The position numbers and the translations under genes were made by a program. Shown one piece after another: positions 25,939 to 33,579 of a DNA stretch of 45,283 nt. How positions within the stretch are numbered: position 1 is the first letter of the stretch; every line of letters begins with the position of its first letter. The stretch comes from JBNKEI01 sp050288705 (GTDB lineage Bacteria; Myxococcota; Myxococcia; Myxococcales; UBA5297), in assembly GCA_050288705.1 (NCBI GenBank), contig JBNKEI010000049.1, forward strand, positions 1 to 45,283. Reading direction: 5' to 3'. The notes under the pieces were generated by a model. That model was given only the letters and a program-made list of their open reading frames with translations, did no database searches and had not been told where the DNA came from.

Positions 25939-26982
25939 ATGGTATCTACGCCGTCGTGCACTTCGCTAATGCATGGACCAATATCGTTTTCCACTTCAAG
26001 TTTGGCTTGCTTGCGTAGAAATAATCGGCAAAAAATATCATCCGCTTATCAAGCTAGAGAAAAGCAAGTACATGCCCGGCCAGTACATTTAAAAATTGAA
26101 TTAACCAATTACTGCAATCTAGCATGCCCTATTTGTCCCCATTCCTCCATGAAACGGCCACAAGGCAACATGAGCGCACAGCTATTTCGCAAGATTATTC
26201 GAGAATCGACACCGGAGCTGGAGTTTGCCTATCTCCACCATTTGGGAGAGTCCTTATTTCATCCTCAAGTGGGTGAATTAATTGCTTATGGAAAGCTGCA
26301 CGGCATACGTATGGGACTTTCTACCAATGCTACCATACTTAACGAATCCAAAGCTCGTGCGATTCTAGAAAATGGACTTGATTTTTTGGTTATTTCTTTA
26401 GACGCAGCCCTTGCCGAAACTTACCAGCAAATTCGCATTAATGCCGACTACAGAAAAACAATCCAAAACATTGATCGTCTATTTGACTTAAAAGAAAAAA
26501 TATCCGCGCCTACCCATATTATTGTCCAGCTAATTGTAATCAATCAAACACCAGAGGAACTAGAGCAGTTTAGGAAAAAATGGAATGGATTTGCGGTTTT
26601 AAAAAAAGCACGTGACTGGGGAGGTCAGGTGCCGATAGGCTCTCATTCACGAAATGAAGGCTTTCCTTTGCCTTGCAAAATGCCTTGGACAGAACTAACG
26701 GTTCTTTGGGATGGCTCGGTGGTTCCTTGTGCCAATGTGGTAGAACACCATAATCTTCTGGGAAATCTAGACAACCAAAGTTTGGACGAAATATGGAACG
26801 GGAATTTAATGAAAAAATTTCGAAAGCAACATTTACTGCAAGAACTGTCTCAGGTTGACATTTGCTCCCATTGCCAACCTCATTATCTTGACTGCCAGTC
26901 ATTCTTGGAATGCGATCAATTTGAATCCAGAATTCGACATTATCAAAACGCAAGCAATCACCCTATAGCAGGACTTTCCTGA
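25939..26982 (+). CDS. radical SAM protein with SPASM domain
   Basis: 347 residues. LTNYCNLACPICPHSS holds the CxxxCxxC cluster (Cys59, Cys63, Cys66) that cleaves S-adenosylmethionine; HHLGESLFHP and LSTNATIL match the GEP and glycine-rich parts of the barrel. The C-terminal SPASM/twitch region (about 255-330) has CKMPWTELTVLWDGSVVPC, then ICSHC and LDC for auxiliary Fe-S clusters. SPASM proteins include peptide maturases and dehydrogenases such as BtrN, which oxidises an aminocyclitol. With an aminotransferase before it and inositol enzymes around it, a cyclitol or lipid-headgroup substrate is plausible but unproven. No precursor peptide gene was found nearby. Confidence 0.92.
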   Translation: MVSTPSCTSLMHGPISFSTSSLACLRRNNRQKISSAYQAREKQVHARPVHLKIELTNYCNLACPICPHSSMKRPQGNMSAQLFRKIIRESTPELEFAYLHHLGESLFHPQVGELIAYGKLHGIRMGLSTNATILNESKARAILENGLDFLVISLDAALAETYQQIRINADYRKTIQNIDRLFDLKEKISAPTHIIVQLIVINQTPEELEQFRKKWNGFAVLKKARDWGGQVPIGSHSRNEGFPLPCKMPWTELTVLWDGSVVPCANVVEHHNLLGNLDNQSLDEIWNGNLMKKFRKQHLLQELSQVDICSHCQPHYLDCQSFLECDQFESRIRHYQNASNHPIAGLS

Positions 26983-27014
26983 ATAGTTTCCAAAATCGCT
27001 TTCGCTCGTCTACC

Positions 27015-27416
27015 TTGGTTAAGTCCTCAATTTCCTCGTTAATAGCAACTTTGGTAGACGGATTGGTATATCAAGCAATACTTTGCATAGGAATGGTTAC
27101 AGGAATGTACGGATGGGCGGCAGGACTGGGCGCTTTTTCGGGAGCACTGACTAATTTCTTTTTGAATCGACATTGGGCTTTTCCTTATTCAGACAAGACA
27201 CTACTTGCGCAAGCAGTGCAGTATGCGTTTTCAGTGGGAATTACCTATTTAGGCTTGCGAACCTGTTTACTATTTCTAGTAGACCACCTGGGATTGAGAC
27301 CAAGGCTAGCTTGGTTCCCAGCAAAAATTTGTATCTGGTTAATAATTAGCTTTCCACTACATAGGTTTTTGGTATTCTCCGGCCATCCAACTGCCAAGAA
27401 TAAGGAGCTTGGGTGA
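27015..27416 (+). CDS. GtrA-family membrane protein
   Basis: 133 residues with four membrane helices. TLVDGLVYQAIL, GAFSGALTNFFLNRHWAF (the family signature with FxxNRxWxF) and a final helix ending in HRFLVFSG match GtrA, proposed to flip polyprenyl-linked sugars or related lipids. The only start offered in the window is TTG 27015; homologues usually begin with a basic RFxRF stretch, and the frame upstream (RFRSSTLVK) has this, so translation may start earlier, overlapping the radical SAM gene end. It overlaps the next gene by 4 bases, consistent with moving a lipid product across the inner membrane. Confidence 0.8.
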   Translation: MVKSSISSLIATLVDGLVYQAILCIGMVTGMYGWAAGLGAFSGALTNFFLNRHWAFPYSDKTLLAQAVQYAFSVGITYLGLRTCLLFLVDHLGLRPRLAWFPAKICIWLIISFPLHRFLVFSGHPTAKNKELG

Positions 27417-28339
27417 GCGTATTCAACGAACTGATACGCAAACTTGGCACAAATTTTTTATTGGCAGGGGTTGCTTTGTTTCCTCTGCACTTCGTTCTCA
27501 TGGCATCACTTGGTCTTTGGCGATGGGATCATGTTTTGGTAACTTTGACAGTTCTGTTTCTAACAATTGCGCACCCCAAGACTAGACAATTTTTTTTGGC
27601 AACATTCGGATTTTTCGTAATTTTTATTTTGTACGACTTGGGCAGATTTGTTAGCAAATGGGGCATCACCTCTGATCGGGTTCTCAACTGCGATCTAAAT
27701 CACTGGGAATCATATTTGTTTGGCTTTCGCTTTCAAAACAAACATTGGACACTTCAAGATTTCTTTTTAGAACATCACCACCTTCTAACAGATTTTTTAT
27801 TCGCAATTCCTTACGGACTATTTATTTGGGTTTCTTTTGCCTATGCAGTATTTCTTTTTTTCAAACACGAACATTCTTGTAAAATCTATTCTTGGTCTTT
27901 TTTCGTCTTGAACTTATTAGGAATTATAACTTACCATCTATTTCCTGCAGCACCTCCTTGGTATTTTCATCAGTACGGCTGCGCAATTCGTCTGGAGTCT
28001 TCTGGATTCGAAGGATGGGCTTTAGCGCGAGTCGACTCCTGGATGGGTGTTCCCTATTTTCAAGATTTTTACGGAAAAGCGGCCGAGGTTTTTGGAGCCA
28101 TTCCCTCACTTCATGCAGCTTATCCGCTATTAATTCTGTTAGAAGGATGGAGTCGCAATAATTCGTGGCGCAGAGCCTTTTGCATGGGGTATGTAGTGTG
28201 GATGGCAGCGGCCGCCATCTATTTAGATCACCACTGGACAATTGACATATTTCTAGGATGGATTTATGCGCTAGTAACGTATTTGTGTATTTCTTGGAAA
28301 TCACCTGCCAGTTCAAGATCTCTAATTGTTAGATGTTAG
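27413..28339 (+). CDS. AUR1/inositol-phosphorylceramide-synthase-like PAP2 enzyme
   Basis: 308 residues with about seven or eight membrane helices. YHLFPAAPPWY (174-184), GAIPSLHAAYP (228-238, His234) and YLDHHWTIDIFLGW (270-283, His274, Asp278) are the motifs of AUR1-type PAP2 transferases, which move phosphoinositol from phosphatidylinositol to ceramide. Bacterial AUR1 homologues of this kind exist in the Bacteroides inositol-lipid cluster and in mycobacteria. GTG start overlapping the GtrA stop, with AAGGAG upstream. With inositol-3-phosphate synthase and a phosphatidyltransferase in the same run, phosphoinositol transfer is likely; the acceptor lipid is not known. A broken copy of this gene lies at 30139-30323. 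Confidence 0.85.
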   Translation: MSVFNELIRKLGTNFLLAGVALFPLHFVLMASLGLWRWDHVLVTLTVLFLTIAHPKTRQFFLATFGFFVIFILYDLGRFVSKWGITSDRVLNCDLNHWESYLFGFRFQNKHWTLQDFFLEHHHLLTDFLFAIPYGLFIWVSFAYAVFLFFKHEHSCKIYSWSFFVLNLLGIITYHLFPAAPPWYFHQYGCAIRLESSGFEGWALARVDSWMGVPYFQDFYGKAAEVFGAIPSLHAAYPLLILLEGWSRNNSWRRAFCMGYVVWMAAAAIYLDHHWTIDIFLGWIYALVTYLCISWKSPASSRSLIVRC

Positions 28340-28500
28340 CCTTTTCCTTACAAAGCCAAGTTATTCAGACTTAATTTCTGGGCTAAAGTATTCTGTTAAC
28401 ATTTGAACAGTTGCTGTACACTTTTTTCTTACTTCAGAAAACTAAACCTTGCGCCAAATTTGCATCGTTGCTCGCAACAATCGACACCATTGCTTTATTG

Positions 28501-28529
28501 TTGACAGAAAATCGACAAATCAATACCCT
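28501..28529 (+). promoter_or_regulatory. candidate promoter of the first tandem lipoprotein gene
   Basis: TTGACA at 28501, 17 bases, then TACCCT. The -35 box and spacing are kept in the duplicated copy at 30513, which argues for function, though the -10 boxes are weak. The rest of 28340-28641 is the ancestral half of the segmental duplication and has no gene. Confidence 0.4.
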
Positions 28530-28641
28530 CAAAGCAATACATCTATGTCCGACATGCAAGCATGATAAATTTGGCTGCTCTAACTAGAGCCGAAACAGTA
28601 TTTAAATAAATTTAATTAGATGAATTCCTCGAGGAACAACA

Positions 28642-29949
28642 ATGAACTCTCTAATGAATGGTTCAAGCACCAGCCCCTTAGCAGCATTGAGCATTGCCTA
28701 TTTATTCACCTTATCTTGCGCAGCAAGTGACTCGGACAATAAGCCCGAAACAATACTTGCTTCCACCAGCGCTCTAGAAACGACCAACAACAAGGTACGC
28801 ATCCATCAATCCAGCAACCAATGGTGGCAACAAGTTCGAGTCCCATCCGGCACCAGCATAGTGGCCATTGACAATGGCGATAGTCAGTGGCTGCTAGAGG
28901 GCAACTGGTGGGGCGACTTTGTTAGCAATCGCTACATTAGTCGCGGCTCCGATGTGCGGCTCATTATCAGCAATGGCACGACCCCTTGGGTATCCGGCTG
29001 GTTTCCCTACCTTCTCCAGCAGCCAACTGATTCTGAGGCCGATTTTAACTATCACCTCAGCTCCCAGCATCACTTAATCGTACATCAACATAGCAACAAG
29101 TGGTGGCAACAAATCGTGCCGCTCGTACCGGTCAACTGGATCGACATACGCTACAAAGGGGTGCTAACACGTATGCATCACGAGGATTACGGTCACTTCA
29201 CTAGTAATCTCTATATTGAACCCGGTTCGCAAGTCGAGCTGTTTTTCGAAATTCAGAGCAATAGCGATACGGTTATGAAGACCGCCAAGTTTCATTACTT
29301 GGCAGATCAGCCTGTTATTGAGCTGCCGTGTCCAGACAATAAAGACGTTTGCCACTCCTGGGGCTATGTATGTGCTGAATGCTTCCCATACCCCTGCGAG
29401 CCACAAGCATGCGTTCGCCGTGCGCAGGATGGAGAACTGTGCTCTTCCAGAACCACGAGTCGCGACTGCGAAACAAACTTCCTTTGCGTCAACGAATCAC
29501 CAATGACATCGAACAGCTACTGCCACCAATCCTGCGCTACCCATCACAACTGCCCATCAGGAAAACTCTGCTTCCATGGAATTTGCTCTGAACCAGTCTG
29601 TCACCTCGCCATTACAAAAACCGAATCCGGCTACAACTATCACGCTTCTTTCGTCGATGCCGGGTGGACAAATTTCGGTTTTGCTTTGAGCCAAACCATA
29701 TTGAGCAACCAGGTTTATAGCGACCAACTTGCCGGCTCTTGCGAAATGGTCTCACCACAATGTGACTCTTTGCCGCAAGAACCGCTTTGTGTAACCAATC
29801 AATTCGGCCAACAGCAAGAGGTCAATGGCCCCTGTGCAGCGCTCCGTTTGATGCTAGCCAACATTGAACAACCCGAGTCATTCATTACTGGTCAGACATA
29901 TGAATGGATCGCACCCAAGTGGCAATCAACCCTCGGAACCTGTAACTAA
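28642..29949 (+). CDS. tandem Cys-rich lipoprotein A with two WWQQ repeats
   Basis: 435 residues. Hydrophobic leader to Cys26 (FTLSC, a non-ideal lipobox). Two ~80-residue repeats follow: one beginning VRIHQSSNQWWQQVRVP and ending WFPYLLQQP, the other beginning LIVHQHSNKWWQQIVPL and ending FHYLADQP. Each has W-W-Q-Q, a central W/Y-G-x-F and a G-S-x-V strand, a pattern like the beta-sandwich second domain of expansins (CBM63), though similarity is weak. A Cys-rich part (about 232-325, including CPSGKLCFHGICS) precedes a 110-residue C-terminal domain with four conserved cysteines. Probably surface-exposed. It is paralogous to the gene at 30661-31986. Confidence 0.85.
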   Translation: MNSLMNGSSTSPLAALSIAYLFTLSCAASDSDNKPETILASTSALETTNNKVRIHQSSNQWWQQVRVPSGTSIVAIDNGDSQWLLEGNWWGDFVSNRYISRGSDVRLIISNGTTPWVSGWFPYLLQQPTDSEADFNYHLSSQHHLIVHQHSNKWWQQIVPLVPVNWIDIRYKGVLTRMHHEDYGHFTSNLYIEPGSQVELFFEIQSNSDTVMKTAKFHYLADQPVIELPCPDNKDVCHSWGYVCAECFPYPCEPQACVRRAQDGELCSSRTTSRDCETNFLCVNESPMTSNSYCHQSCATHHNCPSGKLCFHGICSEPVCHLAITKTESGYNYHASFVDAGWTNFGFALSQTILSNQVYSDQLAGSCEMVSPQCDSLPQEPLCVTNQFGQQQEVNGPCAALRLMLANIEQPESFITGQTYEWIAPKWQSTLGTCN

Positions 29950-29987
29950 TTCCACCTCTACCTTTAGGAAGAGCATGTTTTATATTA

Positions 29988-30025
29988 CCCTGTCCTTCTG
30001 GAACAGAGTTGCCAGAAGGACAGGG
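29988..30025. terminator. 14-bp perfect hairpin after lipoprotein gene A
   Basis: CCCTGTCCTTCTGG (29988-30001) and CCAGAAGGACAGGG (30012-30025) pair perfectly with a 10-base loop, 38 bases after the stop. There is no T-run, so it may be a 3'-end stabiliser or factor-aided terminator. A related but imperfect hairpin follows gene B. Confidence 0.5.
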
Positions 30026-30138
30026 GTGACGCGCCAGGCCATTTTTGCAACGCTGCGCATTTTTCCGAACATCCAAAGTTTTATTCGGATTTTTCTCAAT
30101 ATTTATAAGCCACTGCGAATAATATTATTGCTAGTTCC

Positions 30139-30323
30139 GCTTTAAAAACAAACACTAGACACTTCAAGATTTCTTTTTAGAACATCACCGCCTTCTGGCG
30201 GATTTTTTCACGATTCCTTACTGTTTGATTGAACAATTGACGTATTTCTGGCATGGATTTATGCGCTAGCAACATATTTGTGTATTTCTTGAAAATCGTC
30301 AAACACTCAAGATCTCTAATTGT
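30139..30323 (+). pseudogene. broken copy of the AUR1-like gene
   Basis: Two blocks match the intact gene at high identity. 30139-30215 corresponds to about 27729-27820 (GACACTTCAAGAT vicinity), and about 30233-30323 corresponds to 28235-28336, including the stop region. About 410 bases between are deleted, removing both catalytic histidine motifs' coding region and shifting the frame. It marks the left end of the duplicated segment carrying lipoprotein gene B. The remaining bases from 30324 to 30660 continue the match to 28340-28641. Confidence 0.85.
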
Positions 30324-30512
30324 TAGCTGTTAACCTTTTTCTTGCAAAACCAAGTTATTCAAACTTAATTTATGGGCCAATAATTTATTCCGTTAACGTT
30401 TGAACTCTCGCTGCATGCTTTTGCCTACACTTCAAAAAATTGAATCTTGCGCAGATTATTCGTACAGTTTTTATTACTTCTCGCAGAACAATCAATACAG
30501 TCGCCTTTATTG

Positions 30513-30541
30513 TTGACAAAAACCTGGCAGCTTAATACTTA
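30513..30541 (+). promoter_or_regulatory. candidate promoter of the second tandem lipoprotein gene
   Basis: TTGACA at 30513, 17 bases, then TACTTA. Position, -35 box and spacing match the copy before gene A, although the surrounding bases have diverged. Confidence 0.4.
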
Positions 30542-30660
30542 GAAGCAATACATCTCTGTCCGACATACGCAGCGTTGATGAATTTGGCGGCGGCTCTAAT
30601 TGGAGCCGCGACCAGCACCTAAATGGATTTAATTGTAGCTGCATTTTTAAAGGAGCAACA

Positions 30661-31986
30661 ATGAACTCTCTAATGCATGGTTCGACCACCAGCCCCTTAG
30701 CAGCGTTGAGTATTGCCTGTTTATTCACATTATCTTGCGCAGTAAGCGATTCGGACAACAAAACCAGCAATAAGGAAACAGTACTTACTTCCTCCAGTGC
30801 TCTGGAAACAACCAGCACCACCGAGGTACGCATTCATCAATCTAGCCACAAATGGTGGCAACAAGTACGGGTCCCCTCCGATACCCGCATAGTGGCCATT
30901 GACGATGGCGTTAATCAGTGGCTACTAGAGCGCACCCAGTGGGGCGACTTTGTTAGCAACCGTTACATTGGTCAAGGCTCGGATGTGCGGATCATTATCA
31001 GCAATGGCACGACCCCTTGGATATCCGACTGGTTTCCCTACCTTCTCCAGCAACCTGCTGATTCTAAGACTGGGACTGCTAGCTCTAGCACTGATATTAG
31101 CTCCCAGTATCACTTAATCGTACATCAACACAGCAGCGAGTGGTGGCAGCAAGTCGTGCCACTCGTACCAATCAACTGGGTTGACCTACGATACAAAGAC
31201 GAGCGGTGGCGTTTGCATCGCGAGGATTATGGTCACTTCACTAGCAATCACCATATTGAGCCCGGTTCAATGGTCGAACTTATTTTCGAGCTTCAAGATG
31301 GGGACGGCTCTCCGGCGGTTATGAAGACTGCCAGGTTTCACTACTTAGCAGATCAACCCGCTATTGAAGTGCCGTGTTCTCCGGGTGATGGCGCCTGCCC
31401 CTGGGACTATGTGTGTCCCAAATACACTACGTTCTCCTCTGAACCACAAGCGTGCACTCCTCGGCCCAACGACGAAGAACAATGCTCTTGCAAAACCTAT
31501 TCTATGGACTGCAAAGAACACCTCCTTTGCGTTGAAGGACCAATGATGACCGGCTACTGCCACTATCCCTGCGCCGTGCATGACAATTGCCCATCGGAAA
31601 AACTCTGCTTCCAAGGAATTTGCTCTAAGCCAATCTGTCACCTTGCCATTGCGAAAACAGAAACCGGTTACAGCTACCACGCCTCTTTCGTCGATGCTGG
31701 CTGGACCAACTTCGATCATGGTCTGAGCCTAACCGAACTAAAAAACACGGTTTATACCGATAAACTTGCCGGCTCTTGCGAGATGGTCTCCCCGCAATGC
31801 GACTCTCTGCCACAAGAAACCCATTGTGCAACTAATCAATTAGGCCAGAAGCAAGAGGTCAGTGGCCCCTGCGCAGCGCTCCGTTTGATGTTAGACAACA
31901 TTGAACAACCAGAATCATTCTCTGGCACGACAGCTTATGAATGGGCAACCCCCCAGTGGCAATCAACCCGCGGAACCTGCAACTAA
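30661..31986 (+). CDS. tandem Cys-rich lipoprotein B with two WWQQ repeats
   Basis: 441 residues, collinear with lipoprotein A and clearly similar throughout. The leader to FTLSC, both WWQQ repeats (VRIHQSSHKWWQQVRVP and LIVHQHSSEWWQQVVPL) and the C-terminal domain (SFVDAGWTNF, LAGSCEMVSPQCDSLPQE, GPCAALRLML) are almost unchanged. The Cys-rich middle (SPGDGACPWDYVCPK to CPSEKLCFQGICSK) is the most divergent part, as expected if it contacts variable partners. AAGGAG lies 7 bases before the ATG. It arose from the segmental duplication that also copied the end of the AUR1-like gene. Function unknown; likely a surface binding protein. Confidence 0.85.
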   Translation: MNSLMHGSTTSPLAALSIACLFTLSCAVSDSDNKTSNKETVLTSSSALETTSTTEVRIHQSSHKWWQQVRVPSDTRIVAIDDGVNQWLLERTQWGDFVSNRYIGQGSDVRIIISNGTTPWISDWFPYLLQQPADSKTGTASSSTDISSQYHLIVHQHSSEWWQQVVPLVPINWVDLRYKDERWRLHREDYGHFTSNHHIEPGSMVELIFELQDGDGSPAVMKTARFHYLADQPAIEVPCSPGDGACPWDYVCPKYTTFSSEPQACTPRPNDEEQCSCKTYSMDCKEHLLCVEGPMMTGYCHYPCAVHDNCPSEKLCFQGICSKPICHLAIAKTETGYSYHASFVDAGWTNFDHGLSLTELKNTVYTDKLAGSCEMVSPQCDSLPQETHCATNQLGQKQEVSGPCAALRLMLDNIEQPESFSGTTAYEWATPQWQSTRGTCN

Positions 31987-32047
31987 TTACCATATTACCT
32001 GAGGTCTTTTCATTTTCAAAAGCCCCTCTAGAAAGCACACCCGAAAT

Positions 32048-32083
32048 CCTGTCCCTCTGGAGAATACTCAATAGAGGGTCAGG
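32048..32083. terminator. imperfect hairpin after lipoprotein gene B
   Basis: CCTGTCCCTCT (32048-32058) pairs with AGAGGGTCAGG (32073-32083) with one T-T mismatch. It occupies the same place as the perfect hairpin after gene A and keeps a CCTGTCC core. No T-run. Confidence 0.4.
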
Positions 32084-32160
32084 GCAGGGTAATCGAGTTC
32101 TAATTTATTGGAGATAAATATCTATGTTTTCCACAACTTAATAGCATTAGACGCGAACAA

Positions 32161-32525
32161 TTTCCTTGGATGCTGGAGGCAACTAAAAATGCTCCTTAAA
32201 TGGCAATCATTCAATTAGGTAATGCTTTTAAAAATTTTTTCGCTGGCCGTGCTAGCTATCCCAAATTCCACAAAAGAGGAAGGGCTCTAATAATCGCAGG
32301 AAGGCAAAATTAAAACTGGCAATAGAACATGCTAGAATCAGCAATATACGTAATGACACACTACACAAGTTAACTACCGATTTATCTCGAAATTTTCAAA
32401 TTATTGGTATTGAAGATTTGAATGTAAAAGGAATGATCCAAAATCGACATTTAGCGCTATCTGTGTCGGATATGGGATTCTTCGAGTTTAAACGGCAGTT
32501 ACAGTACAAATCCGATATGCAGTAG
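32161..32525 (+). pseudogene. TnpB (IS200/IS605 OrfB) remnant
   Basis: Two pieces of a TnpB RNA-guided nuclease in different frames. The first (32161 on) reads LGNAFKNFFAGRASYPKFHK, the N-terminal HxAFxxFFxxxxxYPxFKK block, and is interrupted by a stop at about 32197. The second (from about 32310) reads EHARISNIRNDTLHKLTT, IGIEDLNVKGMIQNRHLA and DMGFFEFKRQLQYK, which is the region around the first RuvC-like glutamate. The middle and the whole zinc-finger/RuvC-III end are lost. No TnpA or paired ends were recognised. Confidence 0.88.
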
Positions 32526-32537
32526 ATTTGGATAGGT

Positions 32538-33353
32538 CTAACGGAACGGCGAAGTAGCACGCGGTTGGCTATTACTTTCTCGCGCCTGGCCGTTTACAGC
32601 AACACTGCGCATTTCTCCGAACATGCTTTCAAATTCACTCGAGCATAGCCCAATTTGGCCTTGGGAACGAGCTTTCTCGGCATACTTTTTGTAAATTCTC
32701 ATCACTTCCCGAGCTTCGGGGAAAAGCTTATCGCGATGGGAATCGGCCCATTTTTGGAATGTATCGAATTCACTAGCCACAGCCTGGTTGTCTTGCTCAC
32801 TAGTTCCATTGTAAATGGCATCGACCATGTCTTCAGCGGATACCTTCTCTTGCTTACTTGCTAGTCGGAAACATGCCACCATTGCGCTGAGATCATGGTC
32901 ATTCCCGGGCATGCGAGGCGAATTGATTAGATAACTTGGTTGTCGTATTGGGTCTTCATAAACCGAGACAGTATAATCATAGGGATTATAAGCAAGTATA
33001 CCTAAGTCCCGGCGCATACGGTCGTAATCGTCGCCAGCAATGCTCGTCTGACCATTGACGATTGCTGCCAGGGCGTACCTCTCGTAAGTATCTAGCGCCT
33101 TTTTCGCTTTAGAACTGAGCCGGGAACGGTTTTTCTCCGCCCATTTCGAAAACTCCTTCAACTCCAATCTGGCTTCTTGTCGACCACGAAATTTGGTGCC
33201 ATTTAATATTGCTTGCGCCATTTGATGGCCAGAAATAGCTCCCCTAACCTTATCCAGCTCTCTCACCGCTGTTACTACGTTGTATTCAAACCGTGTTGTA
33301 TCAGGAACGATGATTGGCGGTCTAAAAGGCGGCCAGAAAACGTGCTGTTTCAT
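32538..33353 (-). CDS. unknown protein with an internal ~80-residue tandem duplication
   Basis: 271 residues, no signal peptide or membrane segment. Residues about 38-117 and 169-248 are copies of one helical unit: AIxNGT, then an acidic stretch, FxKWA, Arg/Lys-Leu, YxxYA, GQ and a final D/E-x-M. Between them lies a Pro/Tyr-rich linker (ILAYNPYDYTVSVYEDP). The tail is Ser/Arg-rich. The ATG at 33353 is used; an in-frame TTG at 33386 is possible. No family recognised. The helix unit resembles nothing I can name; it may bind a partner as a pseudo-dimer. Confidence 0.7.
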   Translation of the reverse strand: MKQHVFWPPFRPPIIVPDTTRFEYNVVTAVRELDKVRGAISGHQMAQAILNGTKFRGRQEARLELKEFSKWAEKNRSRLSSKAKKALDTYERYALAAIVNGQTSIAGDDYDRMRRDLGILAYNPYDYTVSVYEDPIRQPSYLINSPRMPGNDHDLSAMVACFRLASKQEKVSAEDMVDAIYNGTSEQDNQAVASEFDTFQKWADSHRDKLFPEAREVMRIYKKYAEKARSQGQIGLCSSEFESMFGEMRSVAVNGQARESNSQPRATSPFR

Positions 33354-33492
33354 ATCAAGCCCGGTAGTAAACGTAGCGGAAAACAATTCTCTCTAATGTT
33401 TTCGCGACTAGCGCAACAAAGTTGCAGACAAGGCTGAAAAACCTTAGCGAGTCAGCGAAAAACGGATCGGAAATTTAGTCTCGACTCGCCAT

Positions 33493-33513
33493 CCCTCTCC
33501 CAGGAGGAGAGGG
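33493..33513. repeat. CCCTCTCC palindrome (dispersed-repeat type hairpin)
   Basis: CCCTCTCC, loop CAGGA, GGAGAGGG: a perfect 8-bp hairpin 67 bases beyond the stop of the OmpA-type gene. Very similar palindromes are scattered in many proteobacterial genomes. Possible 3'-end element for that gene; no T-run. Nothing else seen in 33354-33579. Confidence 0.45.
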
Positions 33514-33579
33514 AATTGCGGTACTATAAATACGGCTTAGGGAGTACTTCTGCCTCTGCCATTGCAGCGGGGCTTATTC

